Shown here in pieces: positions 1 through 10,411 of a stretch of DNA of 18,272 nucleotides (position 1 is its first letter; each line of letters opens with the position of its first letter). The notes beneath the pieces are model-generated. The model searched no databases, was not told where the DNA came from, and was given only the letters and a program-made list of their open reading frames with translations. The position numbers and the translations under genes are program-made. Source of the stretch: Alphaproteobacteria bacterium MarineAlpha3_Bin3 (GTDB lineage Bacteria; Pseudomonadota; Alphaproteobacteria; Rhodospirillales; Casp-alpha2); NCBI GenBank assembly GCA_002938075.1, contig PTLK01000014.1:1-18272 (forward strand), written 5' to 3'.

Positions 1-1
1 G

Positions 2-679
2 GTGATCATCACCAAGGAAGAAACCACGGTCGTCGAAGGCGCCGGCAAGAAGAAAGAAATCGAAGGCCGCTGCCATCAGATCCGTTCCCAGATCGAGGAA
101 ACGTCATCGGATTACGACAAGGAAAAGCTCCAGGAACGGCTGGCCAAACTGGCCGGCGGCGTGGCCGTGATCCGCGTCGGCGGCGCCACCGAGACCGAGG
201 TCAAGGAACGCCGGGACCGCGTTGACGACGCCCTGAATTCGACCCGCGCCGCGGTCGAGGAAGGCGTGGTTCCGGGCGGCGGAGCGGCGCTTCTATACGC
301 CGCCAAGTCGCTGGACAAGCTCAATGTCGCCGACGCTGACCAGCGCGTCGGCATCGATATCGTCCGCCGCGCGTTGCAGACCCCGCTCCGCCAGATTGCC
401 GAAAACGCCGGAGAGGATGGCGCCGTGGTCGCCGGCAAGTTGCTCGATCGGAAAGACAGCACCCACGGTTTCGACGCTCAAAAGGGTGAATACGTCAACA
501 TGATCAAGGCCGGCATCATCGACCCGACGAAGGTCGTACGCACGGCGCTTCAGGACGCATCCTCGGTGGCCGGTCTGTTGATCACCACCGAAGCCATGGT
601 TGCCGAGGTGCCGGAGAAGAAAGAATCGGCTGGCGCCCCCCCCGATATGGGCGGCATGGGCGGCATGGGCGGTTTCTAG
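2..679 (+). CDS. groL: Chaperonin GroEL (Hsp60), 3' part
   Basis: This is the C-terminal 225 residues of the 60-kDa chaperonin, the ATP-driven cytosolic folding chamber that works with GroES. The reading frame is open at the left edge, so the gene starts outside the window; by comparison with E. coli GroEL the visible part begins at about residue 323. Recognisable segments are the apical-to-intermediate stretch TSSDYDKEKLQERLAKLAGG (36-52 region), the RVDDALNSTRAAVEEG segment carrying the ATP-hydrolysis aspartate (D76 here, equivalent to E. coli D398), the PGGGAALL turn, and the equatorial segment ending in DPTKVVRTALQDASSVAGL. The protein ends in the usual Gly-Gly-Met tail, here closing with Phe rather than Met. 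A strong terminator follows 26 nt after the TAG stop. Identity is essentially certain. Confidence 0.98.
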   Translation: MIITKEETTVVEGAGKKKEIEGRCHQIRSQIEETSSDYDKEKLQERLAKLAGGVAVIRVGGATETEVKERRDRVDDALNSTRAAVEEGVVPGGGAALLYAAKSLDKLNVADADQRVGIDIVRRALQTPLRQIAENAGEDGAVVAGKLLDRKDSTHGFDAQKGEYVNMIKAGIIDPTKVVRTALQDASSVAGLLITTEAMVAEVPEKKESAGAPPDMGGMGGMGGF

Positions 680-704
680 ACCCGCGCCGAATCCAGGCTT
701 AACG

Positions 705-751
705 AAAAAGGGCCGTGCCCCTGCTTTGCGGATGGGGGCGCGGCCCTTTTG
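705..751. terminator. Bidirectional intrinsic terminator between groEL and the reductase gene
   Basis: A 16-bp stem (706-721 with 735-750, one G-U pair on the + strand) encloses a 13-nt loop. The left arm starts with an A tract and the right arm ends with TTTT, so the hairpin-plus-U-tract form exists on both strands. It lies between the convergent ends of groEL (679) and the minus-strand reductase gene (807) and can serve both. Confidence 0.9.
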
Positions 752-806
752 TTTGTACCGTCTGGGTGCCGAAAACGCACAACTGGAAACGCCATCGGTC
801 CGGCCA

Positions 807-1688
807 TCAGTCCGGGTCGATGGCCTTGATTAGCGCCGAATGGTCCAAATTGCCCAGCCCGGCCTCGATGACCTTGTCGTAAAGGGCCATGTTGAGCGCC
901 GTCGCCGGCATCTCGAACCCCAGTTCCTCAGCCAGTTCCAGCGCCTGAAACAGGTCCTTGCGCTGGGTTGTGCATTTGCCGCCAGGGGTGAACGTATCGT
1001 CGATCATGCGTTTGCCGTGGACCTCTAATATACGCGAATCGGCGAACCCCCCGGCCAGGGCGTCGCGCACCCGTGCCGGGTCGGCGCCGGCCTTTTTCGC
1101 CAGCACCAGCGCCTCGGCGACGGCGCCGATGTTGAGGCCGACGATCACCTGATTGGCGGCCTTGGCTACCTGTCCGGTGCCGGTGGCGCCGACGTGGGTT
1201 GTCGATTGGCCGAGAACGTCAAACACGAGCTTGGCCTTTTCCATGGCCGCGTCGGACCCGCCGGCCATGATCGTCAGCGTGCCGCCCTCGGCCCCGATGG
1301 TGCCGCCGGAAACCGGGGCGTCGATGTAATCGCCGCCGGCCGCCTCGACGTCCCTGGCGAATGTGCGTGTGGCGATGACCTTGGTGGTGCCCATGTCGAT
1401 GACCAAACCTCCGGGCTTAAGCCCGCCGACCACCCCGTCCGCACTCCGCAGCACCTTTTCCACCGCCGCCGTGTCGGGCAGCATGAGGATGACCGTCTCC
1501 GCCGCGCCGGCGGCGTCGGCGGGTGTCTTGGCCGGGGTCATGCCTGCGCCTGAAAGTTCCTCGATGACGCCCTGGGAGCGGTTGTGGACGATCATCTCCG
1601 CACCCGCCGCCTTCAAGTTGCGGGCCATCGGCTTGCCCATCAGGCCGAGGCCGATGAAGCCGATCGTCTGTCCGTTGAGTGAGGTCAT
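807..1688 (-). CDS. NAD(P)-dependent 3-hydroxyisobutyrate dehydrogenase-family reductase
   Basis: A 293-residue cytosolic beta-hydroxyacid dehydrogenase. Seen: the N-terminal Rossmann motif GFIGLGLMGKPMARNL (10-25), the substrate-loop signature DAPVSGGTIGAEGGTLTIMAGG around 123-144, the catalytic block GTGQVAKAANQ with Lys176 and Asn179, and the later KDL motif at Lys244. Family members (MmsB, GarR/GlxR, GLYR-type succinate-semialdehyde reductases) oxidise 3-hydroxyisobutyrate or reduce tartronate or succinic semialdehyde; which substrate is used cannot be told from this sequence. The ATG at 1688 is chosen because AAGGAAA lies a proper distance upstream and the Rossmann motif begins nine residues later, as in the family. 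The open frame continues upstream through the helicase gene, but that extension is only a shadow. The gene is 38 nt downstream of the helicase gene on the same strand, so the two may be co-transcribed. Confidence 0.93.
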   Translation of the reverse strand: MTSLNGQTIGFIGLGLMGKPMARNLKAAGAEMIVHNRSQGVIEELSGAGMTPAKTPADAAGAAETVILMLPDTAAVEKVLRSADGVVGGLKPGGLVIDMGTTKVIATRTFARDVEAAGGDYIDAPVSGGTIGAEGGTLTIMAGGSDAAMEKAKLVFDVLGQSTTHVGATGTGQVAKAANQVIVGLNIGAVAEALVLAKKAGADPARVRDALAGGFADSRILEVHGKRMIDDTFTPGGKCTTQRKDLFQALELAEELGFEMPATALNMALYDKVIEAGLGNLDHSALIKAIDPD

Positions 1689-1726
1689 AGCTGTTTCCTT
1701 GAGTTTTAGCTTTCCTGAAATAAATT

Positions 1727-4558
1727 TTAATCCATTTGGCCGAGAAAGGTCCGGGTGTCGGTAATGGCTTCCTTCAGCCCCAGCCGCTTGACCGGGACGC
1801 CTTCGGGAAAGGCGCCGAGAAGCCGGCTCGGCAGCGCCCGGTCCAGCATCACGAAAACGCCGTGATCGTCGGCGCGGCGGATGAGCCGTCCGAAAGCCTG
1901 CTTGAGGCGGAGCCGGGTCAGCATCTCGTCGTATTGGCGGCCGCCGAAATGTTTTTTTCTCTCCCGGTGCAGGATATCGGGCCGCGGCCAGGGCACCCGG
2001 TCGAAGACGATCAAGCGCAAGGACCGGCCCGGCACGTCGACGCCGTCGCGGACCGCATCGGTGCCCAGCAGGCAGGAATCTTCCTCGGCCCGGAAGATGT
2101 CGACCAGGGTGCCGGTATCCAGGACATCGACGTGTTGGGCCAAAAGCGTCAGCCCGGCCTCGTCCAGCGGCCCTTGGATGCGTTGATGGACGGTGCGAAG
2201 GCGCTGGATGGCGGTAAACAGGCCCAGCCCGCCGCCGCCGGCGGCCAGGAACAGCTCGCGATAGGCGGCCGCCACCTGGTCCGGGTCGTCGCGGTTGACG
2301 TCGCCGACGATCAGCACCTGGGTCAGGGCGGCATAGTCGAAGGGTGACGGCTGGTCCGTCAGCTTCGGCGGGGCGGCAAGGTGATGCGCCCCGGTGCGCC
2401 TCTCGGCGGCCCGCCAATCGGTCTCGGCGTCGCAGGTGCCGTCGCGCAAGGTCGCCGAGGTCACCAACACCCCGTGGGCCGGGGCGAGGACGACTTCGGC
2501 GAACGGTTGCGTCGGGTCGATCCAATGCCGGTGCAGGCCGATGTCGATGTCGCGGCCATCGATCCTGTCGACCCCGAACCAGTCGACGAATTTTTCCGGC
2601 GTTTCGCCGCTCAGCGCTTGCAGCATCCGCCGCCAGCCCTGGGCCTGCTGGCGGCCGCGGCGGTCGAGGCCCCGGCACATGGCCTCGATGCGGGAACGGG
2701 TGTGGCTGTCCAGGTCCTGCGCCTCGGCGTCGAGAACCACCGCCAGCGCCCCGATCAGCCGGCTCAAGGGCGTGATCAGCCGCGCCAGGGCCTGATCGAG
2801 CGCCACCGCCGCCTCTAAAAGCCCATCGACCGGGGGCGTGGTTTCCGTTTCCAGGCTGTAGGGGGACCGCCCGTCTGGATCTCGGGCATAGACCTGTTGG
2901 CGGACGAAGGCGAAGAAAGCCTCGGCGAGGCCTTGGGGGGCGCCGTCGGCGAGCCGATTGCCCCAGCCGACGCCGGGCAGCGCATGGACCGCCTTGATCG
3001 CCTCGGCAAGCGCGTCCATGGCCTTGGCGTCGCCGTCGATGAGGTCGCCGATCCGCTCCCTGAGCCCGCGCGACCGGGACCGGCTTCCCGCCTCGGCGCC
3101 CAGGATCCAGCGCCGAAGGTCGGCCGTCTCGCGGGCCGACAGGTGGGCCGAAAACGCGGCGTCGGCGGCGTCGAACAGGTGATGGCCCTCGTCGAAGACA
3201 TAGCGGGTCGGAAGCCCGCCTTCGCCGCCGCTGCCTCCAGCAAGGCCGCCGAGGGCGGCCTGAATCATCACCAGGGCATGATTGGCAACGACGATGTCGG
3301 CGCCCCGGGCCCGGCGCACCGTGTGTTCGATGAAACAGCGGGCGTAGTGCCGGCATGCCGAATAGATGCATTCGCCCCGGGTGTCCGTTAGATCGGTGGT
3401 CAGGCCGTAGCCCAGCAAATCGGTGAGCCAGGCCGGGAAATCGCCGCCGACCATATCGCCGTCCCGGGTGTTGAGGGCCCAGCGGGCCATCAGGCCGAGC
3501 GCCGTGACGCTGCCGCCACCCGCCTTGGCGCCGCCAAGCCCTGCGGCCGCCCGGGCGCTGCTGCGTCCCCCGGACGACCTAGCCAGCGCTTCGTCGAAAT
3601 TGAGAAGACAGAAGTAGTTCTCCCGCCCCTTGCGAATGACGATGCGCTCGGCCTTTTCCGCCGGGTCGGGGAACAGCCGGTCTAGCTCGCCGTCCAGTTG
3701 GCGTTGCAGGTTGCGGGTAAAGGTGCTGATCCACACCGGACCCTGGTTCTTTTCCGCCCACACGCTGGCCGGGGCGATGTAACCCAGGGTCTTGCCGACC
3801 CCGGTGCCGGCCTCGGCGATGGCCAGCCGGGGTTCGCCGGCCTCAACACGGGGCTGGAAGGCGGCCGCGGCGTCGGCCGCGTAATCGGTCTGTTCATCCC
3901 GGTTTTCGGCGCCGCCACCCAAAAGCTCGGCCAGCCGGGCCCGCGCCTCGTCCGGTTCGACGGAGTGGTTGCCGGGCGGCGGTTCCGGCGCCCGGTCCTG
4001 CCATTCGTCGAGCAAATGAAAGATGTTTAAACCGGCGGCGGCATTCTTCGGCGGCGCGGTCTTCTCGGCGCCAAGGGCCGCCAATACCGCCGGTCCCCAC
4101 GGCCAGCCGCCTTTGGACATCGCCTGGGCGATGGGAAGGGCTTGTGCGTCCCCCGGCCCGGCGGCCCGGTCGGACAGTTCCGCCAACAGGGCGCCGGCGG
4201 AAGCGAGCAACGATTCGGCCTCTCTTTCAAGGGTCCCCGGCAGCGCCAGGCCGAGCGCCTGGGTGACCCCCCGGGGCGTCGGCAGCACGAACCGGGCCGG
4301 CCGCACGAAGGCATACAGTTCAAGGACATCGAAGGCGGCAAACGGGCCGACGCCGAGCCGTTTGGCCGTCGTTTTGGCGTCGCAGACGACGGGACGGACC
4401 GCCGGCCCGGGACCGGAGGTCAGACACTTGGCGGCCTCGGCCAGGGGCGGGGTTTGGATTTCTCCATCCGCGGTCAGCCACGCCGCCCGGCGGACCCCGG
4501 CGACGAGGGCCGGTTGGGCGGGAAGCATCAAGCGTGGGGAAGCGGCGGTGTCGTCCAT
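1727..4558 (-). CDS. DinG/XPD-family Fe-S ATP-dependent DNA helicase with degenerate N-terminal domain
   Basis: A 943-residue superfamily-2 5'-3' DNA helicase of the DinG/XPD type, which unwinds forked DNA, R-loops or displaced strands in repair. Seen: Walker A AEAGTGVGKT (248-257), four cysteines placed as the Fe-S cluster ligands (C317, C397, C402, C408), the DEAH-like box DEGH (456-459), the VTSATL motif, the GTDAVRDGVDVPG motif V and the arginine-finger motif QAFGRLIRR (887-895). Residues 1 to about 225 precede the helicase core. Part of it (about 55-130) resembles the C-terminal half of DnaQ-type exonucleases, but the acidic catalytic residues are not visible, so it is probably a non-catalytic remnant (inference). 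The ATG at 4558 lacks an upstream Shine-Dalgarno, but a -10-like TATACT ends 7 nt before it, which fits a leaderless transcript. It is longer than E. coli DinG (about 716 aa). Confidence 0.93.
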   Translation of the reverse strand: MDDTAASPRLMLPAQPALVAGVRRAAWLTADGEIQTPPLAEAAKCLTSGPGPAVRPVVCDAKTTAKRLGVGPFAAFDVLELYAFVRPARFVLPTPRGVTQALGLALPGTLEREAESLLASAGALLAELSDRAAGPGDAQALPIAQAMSKGGWPWGPAVLAALGAEKTAPPKNAAAGLNIFHLLDEWQDRAPEPPPGNHSVEPDEARARLAELLGGGAENRDEQTDYAADAAAAFQPRVEAGEPRLAIAEAGTGVGKTLGYIAPASVWAEKNQGPVWISTFTRNLQRQLDGELDRLFPDPAEKAERIVIRKGRENYFCLLNFDEALARSSGGRSSARAAAGLGGAKAGGGSVTALGLMARWALNTRDGDMVGGDFPAWLTDLLGYGLTTDLTDTRGECIYSACRHYARCFIEHTVRRARGADIVVANHALVMIQAALGGLAGGSGGEGGLPTRYVFDEGHHLFDAADAAFSAHLSARETADLRRWILGAEAGSRSRSRGLRERIGDLIDGDAKAMDALAEAIKAVHALPGVGWGNRLADGAPQGLAEAFFAFVRQQVYARDPDGRSPYSLETETTPPVDGLLEAAVALDQALARLITPLSRLIGALAVVLDAEAQDLDSHTRSRIEAMCRGLDRRGRQQAQGWRRMLQALSGETPEKFVDWFGVDRIDGRDIDIGLHRHWIDPTQPFAEVVLAPAHGVLVTSATLRDGTCDAETDWRAAERRTGAHHLAAPPKLTDQPSPFDYAALTQVLIVGDVNRDDPDQVAAAYRELFLAAGGGGLGLFTAIQRLRTVHQRIQGPLDEAGLTLLAQHVDVLDTGTLVDIFRAEEDSCLLGTDAVRDGVDVPGRSLRLIVFDRVPWPRPDILHRERKKHFGGRQYDEMLTRLRLKQAFGRLIRRADDHGVFVMLDRALPSRLLGAFPEGVPVKRLGLKEAITDTRTFLGQMD

Positions 4559-4571
4559 GGGGGTGAGTATA
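4559..4571 (-). promoter_or_regulatory. Candidate -10 element giving a leaderless helicase mRNA
   Basis: Read on the minus strand, TATACT (4571-4566) is followed by seven nucleotides (CACCCCC) and then the ATG at 4558. Transcription normally starts about 7 nt after the -10 hexamer, so it would begin at or next to the A of the ATG. No Shine-Dalgarno sequence is present. No good -35 hexamer is visible, so this remains a candidate. Confidence 0.4.
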
Positions 4572-4611
4572 ATGTCGGCAAGCGGGGGACGGGTAAAAAG
4601 GATGCGTTAGG

Positions 4612-4651
4612 GCCCATCAAGTTTGAATGGAATCATTCGGACTTGATGGGC
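4612..4651. repeat. Large inverted repeat, hairpin 1
   Basis: Arms 4612-4629 and 4634-4651 are complementary over 18 positions with a 4-nt loop (GAAT). Sixteen pairs are Watson-Crick, and the remaining two are U-G wobbles when read on the + strand, so a + strand RNA would form an uninterrupted 18-bp stem. No U tract follows, so a simple terminator is unlikely. It may be a dispersed palindromic repeat or a protein-binding palindrome. Confidence 0.7.
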
Positions 4652-4654
4652 TCT

Positions 4655-4676
4655 GGTTGCGGCGCATGCCGCAACC
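4655..4676. repeat. Inverted repeat, hairpin 2
   Basis: GGTTGCGGC (4655-4663) and GCCGCAACC (4668-4676) form a perfect 9-bp stem around the loop GCAT. It begins only three bases after hairpin 1 ends. Confidence 0.65.
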
Positions 4677-4715
4677 CGCCGCGCAGCAGGCGTGTGCCCT
4701 AGTGGCGCATGAACG

Positions 4716-4747
4716 CAGGTTTGATCGTGTTCACACGATCAAACCTG
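4716..4747. repeat. Inverted repeat, hairpin 3
   Basis: CAGGTTTGATCGTG (4716-4729) and CACGATCAAACCTG (4734-4747) form a perfect 14-bp stem around the loop TTCA. Short similar flanks (GAACG before, AAACG after) are present. No U tract follows. The symmetry suits either a transcription-factor operator or a palindromic repeat unit. Confidence 0.7.
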
Positions 4748-5094
4748 AAACGCTTTAGGAAGCAAAAGGCGCCATCCGATGTTGTTCCTACTGAAATCGA
4801 CGGCAAAATCGGCTATTATTCTTTTCTGGTTCCCGGAGGGATTTGGCCGATGGGAAAAACCCCCGATGCCGGCCCTCGGAAAGACACCACTTGATTTTCA
4901 GCGAGCAGCCTTCGAAGGCGCTCTCCTGCCGGTAAACCGGGAGCGGGGATCGCATGGACCCCGTATGTCAGATTTTATCCACTTGGGAGGAAAGGAGGAG
5001 TTAGACATCGAGGCTTCTCAATTTCGACGGATTTTAGGAGGCTAAAAAATTGACCCCGCCTGACCAGCCAATGGACATATTGAACTGAAACTCA

Positions 5095-5111
5095 AAAAGA
5101 CTCGGTCTTTT
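5095..5111 (+). terminator. Small terminator-like hairpin
   Basis: AAAAGAC (5095-5101) pairs with GTCTTTT (5105-5111) around a 3-nt loop. The stem is AT-rich and the U run lies within the right arm, so it would be a weak terminator. It follows the possible 12-codon frame at 5050-5088. Confidence 0.3.
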
Positions 5112-5208
5112 GATCGGGTGATGCCGAGAGCATCGATAATGAACCCCCCCTCCTTTATTGGAGACCCTGTGGCGGGGTTTCCCGTTTAAGGGACTGGCCG
5201 GGGCGGCG

Positions 5209-5709
5209 CTAGTAGCTGACGGTGACCGGGGGCGGCGAAATAAGCGTCTGGTAAACGACGCAGTAACGTTCGGTCAATTTCATCAGCGTCGCGATCTTTT
5301 CCCCGTCGGCGTCGGTGTCGAGGTCGAAACTGAGCCGGATGTCGCGGAACCCGACCGGCACTTTCTTGTCGACGCCAAGGGTGCCGCGGAAATCGAGATC
5401 GCCTTCGGCGTGGACGCGGCCGCCCTTGAGGTCGATTTCAAGCGCCGTGGCAACGGCGGCGAGCGTCACGCCGGCACACGCCACCAGGGCTTGCAACAGC
5501 ATATCGCCCGAACAGGCCTGGGTGCCATCGCCGCCGGTAGCCGGGTGCAGGCCCGCCTCGACCAGCGCCTTGCCCGTTTCCACGGAACAGACCAGTTGTT
5601 CGGACCCCAGTTCGCCGCTGGCTTTCAACGTAATCACCGCCGCTTCCGGGTTTTCCTGGTATTTCGCCTTCAAGGGCGCTTGCAGGGTCTTTAAAGTTTC
5701 GGCATCCAT
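5209..5709 (-). CDS. OsmC/Ohr-family protein (thiol-dependent peroxidase fold)
   Basis: A 166-residue cytosolic OsmC-superfamily protein. Family members reduce organic hydroperoxides or handle sulfur species through two reactive cysteines. Seen: the helix segment LLQALVACAGVTLAAVATAL with Cys78 and the C-terminal TERYCVVYQTL with Cys150, which match the usual cysteine pair; Cys66 just ahead (DGTQACSGDM) is extra. The middle strand region (RVHAEGDLDFRGTLGVDKK) fits the family's beta-rich half. Length is somewhat above the 135-145 aa of classical OsmC/Ohr, so it belongs to the broader OsmC-like group and the peroxide substrate is unproven. The ATG at 5709 is 8 nt after the stop of the secreted-protein gene; its Shine-Dalgarno is poor, which suggests translational coupling. 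Confidence 0.88.
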   Translation of the reverse strand: MDAETLKTLQAPLKAKYQENPEAAVITLKASGELGSEQLVCSVETGKALVEAGLHPATGGDGTQACSGDMLLQALVACAGVTLAAVATALEIDLKGGRVHAEGDLDFRGTLGVDKKVPVGFRDIRLSFDLDTDADGEKIATLMKLTERYCVVYQTLISPPPVTVSY

Positions 5710-5717
5710 AATCCGTG

Positions 5718-6653
5718 TTATCCCTTGCCTATGGTGAAAACGGCGATGCGTTTGAAGATGTAGTCGCCGCCCTGGTTGACTATGCGCAGACCGTCGAAGG
5801 GCCCCCGGAACGCCTTGTCGGAAGCCTTGAGCACTTCGCGGCCGTCGATGGAAACCGTCATCAGACCATCGGCGTTTCGCGTCCATAGAAGGCGGTGGGT
5901 CTTCTTGTCCTCCAGGGCCACCAAGCCGGTGCGGCGGTCGATGATCGAAGACCCCCGGGGCGAAACCCGGAGAAGTTCCAACTCGCCGCCCGGCGTGTAG
6001 GCCAGGACATAGCCCTGGGCCCGCTCGGCGCCCTTTGGGGCGCCTTGGTAGGGGCCGATTTCCAGGCGTCCTTCCGCACTCCACGACGACAAGTCAATTT
6101 CGACGGCGAAGGCGTTGGTCAACGCCAGCGCAATCTGGATAGCCGTTGCCGGGGCGCCGCCCGCCGTCTGGCCGCCGCCGAGTTTTCCTTCCGGGTCGAT
6201 GGCCTGCTGCAGGATCCGTCCGAAGATGGCGGCGGCGGCATCGCGGCCCTTTCGCGGCTCGGGTTGCGGCGCCGATTGGGCGGCGGCCCCGGCCTTGACG
6301 GCGCTCCTCAGCCCCCAGCCGCGCTCCACCCAATAGCGGCCCTGGGTGACGGTCCAGGCGGGGTTATCGGTGAAATCGCCGTCCTCGAAGCGGTCGGAAA
6401 GAACCACCCGCCGCCGGGGCCGGTCGTACTCCCGCACCAGCCCCCGGAGGTCACCGAGGAATTGGGGGTCGACGGCACGCGCCTTTTCGGCCTCGTCGAT
6501 CAGCCCCTTTAGCTTGTCGACGAAATCCTGCTGGCGCTGGGTGCCGGCCTGGGACGGGGCGTCGGGACCGGTCCAGGATCGGTAGTGCTGCCCGGCCTCG
6601 GAAGCGAAGACCGGGATCAGGATCGAGACGGCAAGGACGGCCCAGAAACGCAT
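5718..6653 (-). CDS. Secreted protein with jelly-roll (LamG/keto-disaccharide-hydrolase-like) domain
   Basis: A 311-residue protein I cannot assign to a named function. It starts with a short signal peptide (RFWAVLAVSILIPVFA, likely cleaved near residues 17-20). A charged helical stretch (about 38-80) follows. The C-terminal two-thirds look like a concanavalin-like beta-sandwich: it opens with VVLSDRFEDGDFTDNPAW and WVERGWGLRS, continues with FAVEIDLSSWSAEGRLEIGP and SIDGREVLKA, and closes with FDGLRIVNQGGDYIFKRIAVF. That pattern is typical of DUF1080/LamG-type domains, which bind or cleave sugars or simply mediate adhesion; no catalytic residue can be named. It would act in the periplasm or be exported. 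The ATG at 6653 is preceded by ACGGAAAA. The OsmC-like gene follows 8 nt downstream, so the two form a likely operon. Confidence 0.8.
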   Translation of the reverse strand: MRFWAVLAVSILIPVFASEAGQHYRSWTGPDAPSQAGTQRQQDFVDKLKGLIDEAEKARAVDPQFLGDLRGLVREYDRPRRRVVLSDRFEDGDFTDNPAWTVTQGRYWVERGWGLRSAVKAGAAAQSAPQPEPRKGRDAAAAIFGRILQQAIDPEGKLGGGQTAGGAPATAIQIALALTNAFAVEIDLSSWSAEGRLEIGPYQGAPKGAERAQGYVLAYTPGGELELLRVSPRGSSIIDRRTGLVALEDKKTHRLLWTRNADGLMTVSIDGREVLKASDKAFRGPFDGLRIVNQGGDYIFKRIAVFTIGKG

Positions 6654-6725
6654 GGTTTTTTTCCGTTTGTTGACCCGGCAACGGTATCACAAGCCGGGGC
6701 CAGGGGTCATGGGGGTCACGGGGGG

Positions 6726-10406
<3,681 letters not shown>

Positions 10407-10411
10407 GGTTC

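Larger units (their letters stand above)
4559..5208. other. 650-nt gene-poor region with hairpins and possible micro-ORFs
   Basis: No convincing protein gene is visible. The left part carries three strong hairpins (listed separately). The right part (about 4770-5160) looks less GC-rich than its neighbours and contains two purine-rich runs resembling ribosome-binding sites, at 4986-4997 and 5036-5041 (AGGAGG). A 26-codon frame (4965-5045) ends in Gly-Gly just after the second run. AGGAGG is itself followed, with 8-nt spacing, by a TTG-initiated 12-codon frame (5050-5088). A small hairpin with a U-run follows at 5095-5111. Possible explanations are a small RNA, a micro-protein, or remnants of a decayed gene; none can be chosen from the sequence alone. 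Confidence 0.5.

Noticed and set aside
1689..3371. Long minus-strand open frame continuous with the reductase gene, apparently making an 854-residue protein
   Set aside because: The added part lies inside the helicase gene in another frame, is extremely arginine- and proline-rich, and has no recognisable domain. The family length and the ribosome-binding site fix the start at 1688.
4975..4983. DnaA-box-like TTATCCACT
   Set aside because: A single copy with no second box, no AT-rich unwinding region and no origin genes; chance match.
4779..5045. 88-codon plus-strand open frame
   Set aside because: No ribosome-binding site at its start, no homology recognised, and atypical codon use. Only the last 26 codons are mentioned as a possible micro-ORF.
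5160..5182. Stem GGAGACCC/GGGTTTCC as terminator of the OsmC-like gene
   Set aside because: On the transcribed strand one pair becomes an A-C mismatch and no U tract follows.
6674..6698. Hairpin CCCGGC/GCCGGG after metH as a terminator
   Set aside because: The 6-bp stem has a 13-nt loop and no U tract on the minus strand; too weak to call.
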